Shown here: one piece after another, positions 49,051 through 57,549 of the stretch
Position numbering within the stretch: position 1 is the stretch's first letter
Layout of the letters: every line of letters starts with the position of its first letter
From: Nonomuraea sp. PA05
Lineage (GTDB): Bacteria; Actinomycetota; Actinomycetes; Streptosporangiales; Streptosporangiaceae
Direction: 5' to 3'
DNA: 64,000 bases
NCBI RefSeq assembly: GCF_008086045.1
Contig: NZ_VSEY01000020.1
Location: 167,148 to 231,147 of the forward strand
Position numbers and translations under genes: made by a program
Notes under the pieces: generated by a model
What the model saw: only the letters and a program-made list of their open reading frames with translations
Told to the model about the DNA's origin: nothing
Databases searched by the model: none

Positions 49051-50402
49051 ATGTCCACAGTCACCCTGGAAGCCGGGCGCGCCGCCCGGACCCGGATCAT
49101 GGCCGTCATGGCCGCGTCCGTGGTCCTCGCGGTCGCCCTGGTGGCCGCCGTCAACCTCGCCATCCCCACGCTCGCCGCCTCCGGGCTGCGTCCCTCGCAG
49201 TCGCAGATCCTCTGGATCGTGGACGCGTACGTCATCGTCTTCGCCTGCCTGCTCATCCCCGCCGGCGCGGCAGGCGACCGGTTCGGCCGCAAGGGGGTGC
49301 TGCTGGCTGGGCTGGGCGTGTTCGCGGCGGGCTGCCTGGCGGCGGCGCTCGCCCCTGACGTCGGGACGCTGATCGCCGCCAGGGCGCTGAGCGGCGCGGG
49401 CCGGCCATGGTGATGCCGGCGTCGCTGGCCATCACCGTCGGCGTGTATCCGGCCGCCGAGCGCGGCGCCGCCGTGGCCGCCTGGACCGCCGCGACCGGCG
49501 CCGCGGGCGTGATCGGCAACCTGGGCGGCGGGCTGGTGATGCAGTACCTGCCGTGGCGGGCGCTGTTCGGCGTGCCGGTGCTGCTCGCCGCCGTCCTCGC
49601 GGCGCTGGTGGCGGTGCTGGTGCCGCGCATGCCGCGGCACGCCGCCAGCCTCGACCTGTCCGGAACCGTGCTGCTCACGGCCGCCTCCGTGGCGCTGCTC
49701 ACCGGGATCATCGAGGGGCCGGAGGCCGGCTGGGGGAGCGGGCTGGTGCTGGCGGCGTTCGGCGTGGCGGCCGTGCTGTTCGCGGTCTTCGTGGGGCATC
49801 AGCTGCGCTCCGCCGCGCCGCTGCTCGACCCCCGGCTGTTCGCCGCGGCCCGGCTGCGGGCCGGGACGCTGGGCGTGGCCGTCACGTTCTTCGGGCTGTT
49901 CGCGCTGTTCTTCGTCAACGCCCGTTTCCTTCAGGAGGTCAAGGGCTTCTCGCCGCTGCTCACCGGCGTGGCCATCGTGCCGCTCGTCATCCCCATGATC
50001 GTGCTGTCGCGCCTGGCGGGCCGCTTCGCGCGGCGCCCCGCCGTCATGGCCGGGCTCGCGGGGAACGTGGCGGGGCTGGTGCTGCTGTCGTTCGCCGACG
50101 GTGACATGCCCTACCCGGTGTACGCGATCGGCCTGGTGATCATGGGTACGGCCATGGGGCTCTGCCTGCCCGTGCTCTCGTACGAGATCATGGCCGCGCT
50201 GCCACCCGAGCGGGCCGGGCTCGGCTCCGGGCTCAACAGCGCCACCCGCGAGCTCGGCAGCGCGATCGGGGTCGCCGTCATGGGGACGGTGATGACCACC
50301 TACGGGATGGGCGCCGGCTACCGCGTCGTGGCCGCCGTCGTCCTCGCCGGAGCCCTGCTGACCGGCTGGTGGCTCAGGTCAGACGCGCGCGGATCTGCCT
50401 GA
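49051..50402 (+). pseudogene. MFS drug:H+ antiporter (DHA2/QacA type), frameshifted
   Basis: Two consecutive frames cover one transporter. First 49051-49413 (121 residues: TM1-3, motif A-like AGDRFGRKGVLLAG), then 49407-50402 (331 residues beginning MVMPASLAITVGVYPAAERG, TM4-14). The join would read RALSGAG(R)AMVMPASLA, the usual text of this family, if one base were added near 49400, so a one-base deletion in C/G-rich sequence (or a read error) broke the gene. About 452 residues if repaired. Divergent from LysR. Confidence 0.8.
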
Positions 50403-51240
50403 TGTGCTCCGGCGTCGTACGGCAGCAGCCGCCGATCAGCGACGCGCCCGCCCGCTGCCACTCCCGGGCGGCCAGGCCGTACTCGACAGGGTCGGCCAGG
50501 CCGCGCCAGCGGCGGGCGGCGGCGTCCCACGACTCGCCCGAGTTGGGGTAGACCACCACGGGCAGGCCGCCTGACAAGCAGGAGATCAGGCCAGGGATGT
50601 GGCGCGGCGCGGTGCAGTTCGCGCCGACCGCCACCACCCGCGCGTTGCCCGCGAACAGGGCGGCCGCCTCGCGGATCGGCGTGCCGTCGTTGAGCCGCTC
50701 GCCGTCGCGGCACGAGAAGCTCACCCACGCCTTCACCCCCGGCGTGCGGTCCAGCAGCGCCGCCAGCGCCCGCGCCTCGGCGACGGACGGGATGGTCTCG
50801 CAGGCCAGCAGGTCCGCCCCGGCCGCGGCCAGGATCTCCCAGCGCGGCAGGTGCCAGGCGTACAGGCCGTCCTCGTCCAGGTCGTAGTCGCCGGTGTACT
50901 CGGCGCCGTTGGCCAGGTACGCGCCGTACGGGCCGACCGAGGCCGCCACCAGCCCGCGCCCGGCCTCGTCGCGCGCCTGGGCGGCCAGCTCCACCGACAG
51001 CCGGATCAGCCGCTCGGCCTCCGTCACGTCCAGCCCGCGCCGCGCGAACCCCGGCAGCGTCGCCTGATAGCTGGCCGTCGTCGCCACGTCGGCGCCCGCG
51101 GCGAAGTAGTCGGCGTGCGCGCGCCTGATCAGCGCGGGCTCCTCCAGCAGCAGCCGCGCCGACCACAGCGCGTCGCTCAGATCCGCGCCGAGCTCCTCCA
51201 GCCGCGTGGCCAGCCCGCCGTCCAGGACAAGTGTCGTCAC
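50374..51240 (-). CDS. mmuM: Homocysteine S-methyltransferase
   Basis: 288 residues. Makes methionine from homocysteine with S-methylmethionine or SAM as donor. Zinc ligands: VGANCTAP and GGCCRTTPEH (three Cys); TIM-barrel N-terminus LVLDGGLATRLEE. GTG start abuts the otsB stop (TAA GTG), so they form an operon. Its 3' end overlaps the MFS gene by 29 bp, tail to tail. Confidence 0.92.
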   Translation of the reverse strand: MTTLVLDGGLATRLEELGADLSDALWSARLLLEEPALIRRAHADYFAAGADVATTASYQATLPGFARRGLDVTEAERLIRLSVELAAQARDEAGRGLVAASVGPYGAYLANGAEYTGDYDLDEDGLYAWHLPRWEILAAAGADLLACETIPSVAEARALAALLDRTPGVKAWVSFSCRDGERLNDGTPIREAAALFAGNARVVAVGANCTAPRHIPGLISCLSGGLPVVVYPNSGESWDAAARRWRGLADPVEYGLAAREWQRAGASLIGGCCRTTPEHIRQIRARLT

Positions 51241-52059
51241 TTATCCAGCGTACGGGGCAGCCGGAAATGCGCGGATGACATGGTCGAGCAGGTGCGGGGT
51301 GTGCTCGGGGGCGTCGATCGTGAAGTCCGCCCGGCGCGCCAGCTCGTCGCCCGTCTCCCCGTTCGCCACCGCCACCCGCACACCCAGGAACGCCGGATCC
51401 CGCTCCTCCCGCCCGCGCAGCGCCTCGAACGCCCGGCCGTCGGACAGGTCGTCGCCGAAGTACCAGGCGCGGGTGAGCGCCTGCGTCTCGCGCTCCACCA
51501 GCGTCCCCTTGTCGCCCTCCACCGGGGGTCTCAGCTCGACCACCATGCGCCCGTACTGCTCCCGCAGGCCCAGCTCGGCCGCCTTGGCCGAGGCCCACCG
51601 CTCCACCGCGCCGCGCAACGACGGGGACGAACGGTAGTGCAGCGCCACCATCAGCGCCTTGTCCTCCACCAGAACCTCGCCCGGCAGCTCGCGGGCAGCG
51701 TCGGCCGTCACCCGCGCGATGACGGGAGCCCAGGCGCCCGCCTCGGCCTCCGTGCGCACCCGGCCGTCCACGACGGTCTGCATGCCGTACAGGCCGAACA
51801 GGCTCAGCCGCGGCACGCCGGGGAAGCGGTCGCACAGGAACGCGGCGGGGCGCGCCGAGACGATGGCGACCCTGCCCACCAGGGTCGCCAGCAACCGCAG
51901 CCGGTCCAGCGCGCCGGGGACCGGGCGGACGGCGGAGGGATCTCGCATGATGGGGGCGATCGTGCCGTCGAAGTCGAAGAAGAAGCCGGACTTCGTGCAC
52001 TCGGAGACGGTGGCGGACACCGCCTCGGCGAAGCGCAGGGGGGCGCGAGAGGTCGCCAT
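51241..52059 (-). CDS. otsB: Trehalose-phosphatase
   Basis: 272 residues from ATG 52059. HAD motifs: FFFDFDGTIAP (nucleophile Asp and Asp+2), VAIVSARP (Ser), KGTLVERE (Lys), and YFGDDLSDGRAFE (acidic pair). Removes phosphate from trehalose-6-phosphate. No otsA in the window. TACAGT lies seven bases before the ATG with no RBS (leaderless type). Confidence 0.9.
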   Translation of the reverse strand: MATSRAPLRFAEAVSATVSECTKSGFFFDFDGTIAPIMRDPSAVRPVPGALDRLRLLATLVGRVAIVSARPAAFLCDRFPGVPRLSLFGLYGMQTVVDGRVRTEAEAGAWAPVIARVTADAARELPGEVLVEDKALMVALHYRSSPSLRGAVERWASAKAAELGLREQYGRMVVELRPPVEGDKGTLVERETQALTRAWYFGDDLSDGRAFEALRGREERDPAFLGVRVAVANGETGDELARRADFTIDAPEHTPHLLDHVIRAFPAAPYAG

Positions 52060-52229
52060 GCTGGTGACTGTAGAACAGCGTGAGCGGATCGGACAGACGC
52101 CCGCGTGCGCGGTGGTGGGAGTGCGGGCGGCGGGAGGGCGTGAACGTCGGGCAGGGGCGTGTGCGCAGGTTCGCGCCGCCACCGCGACATGGCGGTGGCG
52201 GCGCGTAGCCTGTGGCCGGGCGTGCTCGA
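52060..52229. promoter_or_regulatory. Gap between otsB start and VIT/VWA gene end
   Basis: 170 bp; carries TACAGT (minus strand, 52072-52067) as the -10 of otsB. CGCCGCCACCGCGACATGGCGGTGGCGGCG (about 52174-52203) forms a strong hairpin, probably the terminator of the VIT/VWA gene, which ends 26 bp away. Confidence 0.55.
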
Positions 52230-54701
52230 TCAGCCTCGCTTCCAGAACGGGCCGCGGCGGCGGCCGTCCTGAGGCGCGGGGCCAGGAGAGGCGTTGCCCG
52301 GGCCGGGGGCGGGCGACGGGGAGGCGCCGCCGGTGAGCGCGGTCAGCACCTCGACGGCGCGATCGTGCAGCGCCCGCGCGTCCGCGCCCGGCCGCTCGGC
52401 CCCCTCCAGCTCATGCGCCAGCCCCTCCAGGTCCTCGTTCCCGCCGAGGAAGGCCGCCAGCGCGGCCAGCCGGGTGCCGAGGTCCGCCAGGTACAGCAGG
52501 TCGGGCGCGGGAAGGGCGTTGAGCCGGTCGAGCTCGGCGGCGAGCTGGGGCCGTACCGACTCCAGCCGGTGCGTGGGCCGGCCGCCGGACTTGCGCCAGG
52601 ACCCGGCGGGAGCGGACGGCGCCGGCATCGGCGCCCCGCCGTACACGGGCCCACCAGGGACGGGTCCACCAGGGACGGGCCCACCAGGGACGGGACCACC
52701 AGGGACGGGACCACCGGCGGCGGGAAGGCCGCGGCCGGGCCCGCCGAACGCGGGGCCGCTCTCCGCGCCGCCCCCGCCCGCGAACCCCTGATCCAGGTCG
52801 GCCTGGCTGAGCCCGGCCGACGGCATGCGCATCCTCGGCGCCGCCATCGGCGCGGCGGCCAGCGTCATGCCCGCCCCGAACGTGGCCGCAGGCGCCGCGC
52901 TCGGCAGCTCCCACCCGCTCGGCGGCTCGACCGGCTGGATGACGCGATGCTCGGGACCCTCACCGGCGACCTGCCTGGTGTCGACCGCCACGTACGCCGT
53001 GAACCGGCAGAGCACGCCGTACTCCAGCGACGTCCGCACGATGCGCGGCTCCAGGTCGTGCTCGCCCATGGCGTAGCGGTCCTCCAGCTCCCGCAGGTGC
53101 GCACGCGCCCACACGGCGCGGATGGCCGGGTTGTCCACGGTCACGCCGGGCACCCGCTCCTCCCACGGCGCGCCGGCCGCCGTCCCGCGCACGGTGACGG
53201 AGGAGCCCTCGCGGTGCCGCCCGTACGCGCGCAGCGGCACGCCGGGGAAGATCGATCCGAGGTGGGTCACCGTGCCGGGCTCGACGTCGAGGTCCTTGAG
53301 CGACAGGTCGGTGACCAGCGGGGCGCCGATCCTGCGGTGGATGGCGTCCATGGCGGCGTCGAGCCGGTCCTCCGACTCGACCAGCTCGCACCGCCCCGCC
53401 CCGAGCCCGGCCAGCCGGCCGAGGAACCCGGCGTTCACGGCCCGGTCGATGCCGACAGTGTGCACGCGCATGGCCGACAGCGCGCCGCCCGCCTGCTCCA
53501 GGATCTGGTCCTCGTTGCCCACCTGGCCGTCCGTGACCAGCACCACGACGCGTTCGCGCCCGCTCTCCGCGCCGCCCAGCAGGGCAGTGGCCTGGCGCAG
53601 CGGTTCGAGCAGCTCGGTGCCGCCGCGCGCGTCCACCCTGGCCAGATGCTCGACCGCGCGGTACCGGTTGCGGTCGGACGCCTCCACCAGCCCCTCGAAC
53701 GCCTGCTCCACCACCGAGTCGAAGGTCAGCACCGCGAACCTGTCCTGCGGCGTCAGCGTGTCCACGATGCGGGCGGCGGCCCGGCGGGCGCAGACCATCT
53801 TCCAGCCGCCCATGCTGCCGGACCTGTCGAGCAACAGCACCAGGTCGCGCGGCGTCCTGGCGGCCTGCAGCGGCGGCGGCAGCACGGTGAGCGCGAACGT
53901 GCCCCGGCCGTCGAGCTGCAGCGCCGTGGAGGCGTCGAACGACAGGCGCAGCACGAAGTCGCGGTCGAGCCGCTCGCCGGGGCGCAGCCGTACGGTGTGG
54001 CCCTCCTCCTCGACCACGTGCAGGCTGGAGGCCAGCTCCCGCAGCTCCAGCCCGGCCGCGTCCACGGTGGCCGACAGCGACAGCCGCACCGGGCCGGGGA
54101 AGCCGGGCAGCAGCACCGGCGGGCTGATCCTCGACGCGTCGGGCACGGCGTCGGTGTCGGGCGCGGTGCCGTCACCGGCCGGCGGGCCGTCGATCGGGCT
54201 GCCCGGGATGTAGCGCGGCGCCACCACCAGCGGGAACCTGAACGTCGCCGCCCCGTCCTCGTACGGCAGGGGCTGGCTCATCGTCAGCCGCACCGAGACG
54301 CGCTCGCCGGGCAGGATGTTGCCCACCCTGATCGTGAACACGTCGGGCCGGTCCTCCTCCGCGATCGCCGCCCGCCTGCCCTCGCGCAGCGCCCGGTCGT
54401 AGTCGGCCCTCGCCTCGGCCCGCTCCTTCAGCACCCCCTCGATCACCCGGTCGTCGGCCTCCATCCGGAAGCCGGTGACCGCCGCCCTGTCGGGCAGCGG
54501 GAAGACGTACGTGGCCTCCAGCGTGACGTCGAACGGGTTCCTGAACCCCTGCGTGACCTCGACCCCGGCGATCAGGCCCGAGATGCCGGCGGTCACGTCC
54601 ACGCTCTCCAGCGGCAGGTTGCCGCGCTCGGTCAGCAGCGCGCCGAACCCGGCGTCCGGCACCGGCCGGCACCGTGCGGGCTCCAGTGAAGTGATCCTCA
54701 T
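52230..54701 (-). CDS. VIT and von Willebrand factor A domain protein
   Basis: 823 residues. N-terminal VIT domain (about 1-150: VTQGFRNPFDVTLEATYVFPL; ILPGERVSVRLTM), VWA domain from about 280 (DLVLLLDRSGSMGGWKM with the MIDAS DxSxS; VVLVTDGQVGNE), then a Gly/Ala/Pro-rich C-terminal part with a GGPVP repeat from a 15-bp array (52651-52710) and a helical end. No signal or TM, so cytoplasmic. Resembles inter-alpha-trypsin inhibitor heavy-chain-like bacterial proteins. ATG overlaps the MerR stop, so the two work together. Confidence 0.88.
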   Translation of the reverse strand: MRITSLEPARCRPVPDAGFGALLTERGNLPLESVDVTAGISGLIAGVEVTQGFRNPFDVTLEATYVFPLPDRAAVTGFRMEADDRVIEGVLKERAEARADYDRALREGRRAAIAEEDRPDVFTIRVGNILPGERVSVRLTMSQPLPYEDGAATFRFPLVVAPRYIPGSPIDGPPAGDGTAPDTDAVPDASRISPPVLLPGFPGPVRLSLSATVDAAGLELRELASSLHVVEEEGHTVRLRPGERLDRDFVLRLSFDASTALQLDGRGTFALTVLPPPLQAARTPRDLVLLLDRSGSMGGWKMVCARRAAARIVDTLTPQDRFAVLTFDSVVEQAFEGLVEASDRNRYRAVEHLARVDARGGTELLEPLRQATALLGGAESGRERVVVLVTDGQVGNEDQILEQAGGALSAMRVHTVGIDRAVNAGFLGRLAGLGAGRCELVESEDRLDAAMDAIHRRIGAPLVTDLSLKDLDVEPGTVTHLGSIFPGVPLRAYGRHREGSSVTVRGTAAGAPWEERVPGVTVDNPAIRAVWARAHLRELEDRYAMGEHDLEPRIVRTSLEYGVLCRFTAYVAVDTRQVAGEGPEHRVIQPVEPPSGWELPSAAPAATFGAGMTLAAAPMAAPRMRMPSAGLSQADLDQGFAGGGGAESGPAFGGPGRGLPAAGGPVPGGPVPGGPVPGGPVPGGPVYGGAPMPAPSAPAGSWRKSGGRPTHRLESVRPQLAAELDRLNALPAPDLLYLADLGTRLAALAAFLGGNEDLEGLAHELEGAERPGADARALHDRAVEVLTALTGGASPSPAPGPGNASPGPAPQDGRRRGPFWKRG
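52651..52710 (-). repeat. 4 x 15-bp coding tandem repeat (GGPVP)
   Basis: Four 15-bp units in frame within the VIT/VWA gene, encoding Gly-Gly-Pro-Val-Pro. Near-perfect, hence recent. Confidence 0.85.
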
Positions 54702-55447
54702 GTCAGCTCCCTCTCTTCGAGCACCGCGAGCAGCGGTAGCGCCGCCGCCAGTACCGCCTGGACGTCCTCCTCCGACGGGGGCCGGGTCGTGTCCAGCACG
54801 AGCCGTACCCCGTCCGCCAACCTGATCCCGGTCACGAGCCGGGCGGGTGATGTGCCCGCCCGGCTGCCGGCGCCGCTCCGTCGTGCGGGGCCGGTGCTGG
54901 GGGGCCCACCCGCGCTGTGTGCCGTGTCCTGCACGTGTGCCGTGTCCTGGGCGTGTGCCGTGTCCTGGGCGTGTGCCGTGTCCTGGGCGTGTGCCGGGTT
55001 CGGGGCGTGTGCCTGGTTCTGGGCGTGGGTCGCGCCGCTGCCGGGCCGCTCAGCCCAGAACCGGCCGCGCACGCCCTCGCCGCCCCCCGTCGCGGGCACG
55101 GGACCGGCCGGGCGCTCGCCCACCGGCGGCGGGCCCTCCAGGCGCGCCGCCGCCTCCAGCATCCGGTCCGTGGCCCCCGCCAGCGCCGCCTGGATCTCGG
55201 CGATCGACCGCCCGGCGGCCTGCAACCGCTTCACGGCGACGAGCTGCAGCAGATGCCGCCGCCCGTACCTGGCCACCCGCCCGCGCCGCGTGAGCGGCGG
55301 ATCCACCAGCCCGATGGTCGTGTACCACCTGATCAGCCGCTCGCCCGGCACATCGCGGACCCGCCCGTTGGGAGGTGACGGCGCGTCGGCGCGCAGGGCG
55401 TGCGCCGCGTGCTCGGCCAGCTCGCCGATCGTCCAGGTGTCACTCAT
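54698..55447 (-). CDS. MerR-family regulator with repetitive linker
   Basis: 249 residues. N-terminal MerR HTH (TIGELAEHAAHAL; ERLIRWYTTIGLVDPP; RVARYGRRHLLQLVAVKRLQ), a linker containing AHAQDT repeats (18-bp array, about 54917-55022), and a C-terminal segment resembling an acidic ligand domain (IRLADGVRLVLDTTRPP). Its stop overlaps the VIT/VWA start (ATGA). The pairing of this MerR type with VIT/VWA genes is recurrent in actinobacteria. Divergent from Dps across a region with two palindromes. Confidence 0.88.
   Translation of the reverse strand: MSDTWTIGELAEHAAHALRADAPSPPNGRVRDVPGERLIRWYTTIGLVDPPLTRRGRVARYGRRHLLQLVAVKRLQAAGRSIAEIQAALAGATDRMLEAAARLEGPPPVGERPAGPVPATGGGEGVRGRFWAERPGSGATHAQNQAHAPNPAHAQDTAHAQDTAHAQDTAHVQDTAHSAGGPPSTGPARRSGAGSRAGTSPARLVTGIRLADGVRLVLDTTRPPSEEDVQAVLAAALPLLAVLEERELT
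54917..55022 (-). repeat. 18-bp coding tandem repeat (AHAQDT)
   Basis: About five 18-bp units, in frame, within the MerR gene linker; the outer ones degenerate. Separates DNA-binding and C-terminal parts. Confidence 0.8.
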
Positions 55448-55457
55448 GACTTCACAA

Positions 55458-55489
55458 TGACACTGTCACTATTACACTGTCAATGACAG
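55458..55489. promoter_or_regulatory. Twin palindromic operator upstream of the MerR-VIT/VWA genes
   Basis: TGACACTGTCA (55458-55468) and CTGTCAATGACAG (55477-55489) are perfect dyads of TGACA/TGTCA half sites with 8 bp between. TTGACA on the minus strand (55483-55478) lies within the second one, so binding should control merR. Also within 80-110 bp of the dps start. Confidence 0.7.
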
Positions 55490-55564
55490 CGTGGAGCGGA
55501 AGATCTGGGGCGTCCTTTTCGTTGTGAAATGTGTAAATTCCGACCTCTGGGGAGGAAGTTAGAC

Positions 55565-56032
55565 ATGGCTACCATCACCGGCCCGCTCTCGGGCGACGCA
55601 AAGAACACTGTCGCCGAGGCCCTCCAGGGAGCCCTGGTGGACCTCATCGACCTGTCGCTGGTCGCCAAGCAGGCGCACTGGAACCTCATCGGCACCCACT
55701 TCCGCTCGATCCACCTCCAGCTCGACGAGGTCGTCGCGCTGGCCAGAACGCACATGGACACCATCGCCGAGCGCGCCGTCGCCCTCGGCGTCAACCCCGA
55801 CGGCCGCGCCGCCACGATCTCCCGCTCCAGCAAGCTCCAGCAGCCGGAGAGCGGCTGGATCGAGGACGGCAAGGTGCTGGCGACGATCACGGACGTGCTC
55901 GACGGCGTCAGCAAGCGCATGTACGAGCGCATCCGGGCCACCGAGGAGGCCGACCCCGTCAGCCAGGACCTGCTGATCGCCGTGGCGCAGGAGATCGACA
56001 AGCAGCACTGGATGTTCCAGGCGCAGCGGTGA
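55565..56032 (+). CDS. Dps family DNA-binding ferritin-like protein
   Basis: 155 residues from ATG 55565 (GGAGGAAG eight bases upstream). Four-helix bundle with the intersubunit ferroxidase centre: KQAHWNLIGTHFRSIHLQLDE (His, His, Asp, Glu). Oxidises Fe(II) with H2O2 and protects DNA. No long N-terminal Lys-rich tail, so DNA binding would be weak. A hairpin terminator follows. Confidence 0.93.
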   Translation: MATITGPLSGDAKNTVAEALQGALVDLIDLSLVAKQAHWNLIGTHFRSIHLQLDEVVALARTHMDTIAERAVALGVNPDGRAATISRSSKLQQPESGWIEDGKVLATITDVLDGVSKRMYERIRATEEADPVSQDLLIAVAQEIDKQHWMFQAQR

Positions 56033-56073
56033 CACCGGCTGGTCACCGCGATGTCTGAACCCATCGCGAAGAG

Positions 56074-56096
56074 AGCCCGGGCCCTGCGCCCGGGCT
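56074..56096 (+). terminator. Terminator hairpin after dps
   Basis: Perfect 9-bp stem (56074-56082 with 56088-56096), 5-base loop, then TT. 41 bp after the stop. Confidence 0.75.
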
Positions 56097-56412
56097 TTCG
56101 CATGCCGGGCTCGATGATGCGAGGCTCGCCGCGAAGCCCGCCACGCCCGGCCCCCGACGTGTCCGCGTCCGCCATGGTGCTGTCACCGGCGCCTCGCTCG
56201 CGCCGATCAGGAAGTGCGTCCCCGCCCCCGTCCCCGCCGTCATGAGACGGCAGGTCGCCGCCCCGCGTACCCCCGCCGGCTGTACGGAAAGCCGCCCTCC
56301 GCCAACCGCCCGGCGAACGGCCATCGGGGTTTGCGCAGAGTTTGATGTCGCGAGTCCCTGCCATTCATGTCGGTGCGGTCGACTAGCGTGGCACCTAGAG
56401 GGAGGCCCCACG
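56097..56412. other. Gene-free gap between dps and PhoX-like gene
   Basis: About 316 bp. After the dps terminator nothing looks coding on either strand (short frames lack codon bias). TAGCGT at 56384-56389 is a possible -10 about 24 bp before the ATG. Confidence 0.5.
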
Positions 56413-57435
56413 ATGTCGCGCAAGACTCTCCTCCGCACGGGCCCGCTCGTGCCGGGCGGCGTCAGCCCGTACGGTCCGCTCGGCCTGGCAGGCACGGGCG
56501 GTCTGGCGCTGCCCCCAGGGTTCACCGGCCGGGTCGTGGCCCGCTCCGGCCAGAAGGTCGCCGGCCTGACCTGGCACGCGGCGCCTGACGGCGGCGCCTG
56601 CTTTCCCGACGGCGACGGCTGGATCTACGTGAGCAACTCCGAGCTGCCCCTGCTCGGCGGCGCCTCGGCGCTGCGTTTCCGTGCCGACGGCAGCGTCGGC
56701 GACGCCTACCGCATCCTGTCGGGCACCGATCTCAACTGCGCCGGCGGCGCCACGCCGTGGCACACCTGGCTGTCGTGCGAGCTGGGCCACCGGGGCCGCG
56801 TCTTCGAGTGCGACCCGTACGGCGCCCGCGCCGCCCGCCCCCGCCTGGCGATGGGCCGCTTCAAGCACGAGGCCGCCGCCTGCGACCCCGAGCGGCGCGT
56901 CATCTACATGACGGAGGACGAGCCGGACGGCTGCTTCTACCGGTTCAGGCCGGGCGACTGGGGAGACCTGACGGAGGGCACGCTGGAGGTGCTGTGCGCC
57001 TCGGGCCACTGGCAGGCCGTGCCCTCGCCGGCCGCCCTGCTCAAGGAGGCCCGCCACCAGGTCGAGGGCGCCCGCCACTTCGACGGCGGCGACGGCTGCC
57101 ACTACGCGGGCGGGGTGTGCTACTTCACCACGAAGGGCGACACCGGCCTGTGGGCGTACGACGCGCAGACCTCGACGCTCGACCGGCTCTGCGAGGGCGT
57201 GCGCGCCATCACCGCCGCCCCCTCCGGCGATCTGTACGTCGCCAGGGAGCGTGCCGAGATCGACGTGATCGCGCCCGACCGGGCGGTGACGCCGTTCCTG
57301 CGGCTGGAGGGGCATGACGGCGCGGAGCTGACCGGGCTGGCGTTCTCGCCTGGCGGCGAGCGGCTCTACTTCTCGGCCAGGCGAGGGCGCACGGAAGGGC
57401 ACACGTTCGAGGTGAGCGGCCCTTTCCGCACGTGA
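56413..57435 (+). CDS. PhoX-like (DUF839) phosphatase domain protein
   Basis: 340 residues from ATG 56413 (GGGAGG eight bases upstream). Propeller of the PhoX/DUF839 family: GLTWHAAPDGGACFPDGDGW, NCAGGATPWHTWLSCEL, KHEAAACDPERRVIYMTEDE, and DGCHYAGGVCYFTTKGD. Typical PhoX motifs (NxAGG.TPWGTWLS, E..P) are recognisable, suggesting a Ca/Fe phosphatase site. No Tat signal (PhoX proteins usually have one), so it may be cytoplasmic. Its stop codon is the first unit of a seven-copy tandem array. Confidence 0.85.
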   Translation: MSRKTLLRTGPLVPGGVSPYGPLGLAGTGGLALPPGFTGRVVARSGQKVAGLTWHAAPDGGACFPDGDGWIYVSNSELPLLGGASALRFRADGSVGDAYRILSGTDLNCAGGATPWHTWLSCELGHRGRVFECDPYGARAARPRLAMGRFKHEAAACDPERRVIYMTEDEPDGCFYRFRPGDWGDLTEGTLEVLCASGHWQAVPSPAALLKEARHQVEGARHFDGGDGCHYAGGVCYFTTKGDTGLWAYDAQTSTLDRLCEGVRAITAAPSGDLYVARERAEIDVIAPDRAVTPFLRLEGHDGAELTGLAFSPGGERLYFSARRGRTEGHTFEVSGPFRT

Positions 57436-57545
57436 CGGCCCCGCGCACGTGACGGCCCCGCGCGCCTGACGGCCCCGCGCGCCTGACGGCCCCGCGCGCC
57501 TGACGGCCCCGCGCGCCTGACCGCCTTGCGCGCCTCACGGCCCCA
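57427..57545. repeat. 7 x 17-bp tandem array beginning at the PhoX-like stop codon
   Basis: Units at 57427, 57444, 57461, 57478, 57495, 57512 and 57529, each CGCRCSTGACGGCCCCG-like (two early variants with ACG, later ones with GCC). The TGA of the gene is in the first unit, and the array fills the entire gap to the convergent TetR stop (57550). 17 bp is not a multiple of three, so TGA occurs in all frames. Confidence 0.9.
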
Positions 57546-57549
57546 CGAC

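Noticed and set aside
52212..54689. 825-codon plus-strand frame opposite VIT/VWA
   Set aside because: Antisense shadow; MIDAS and VIT motifs lie on the minus strand.
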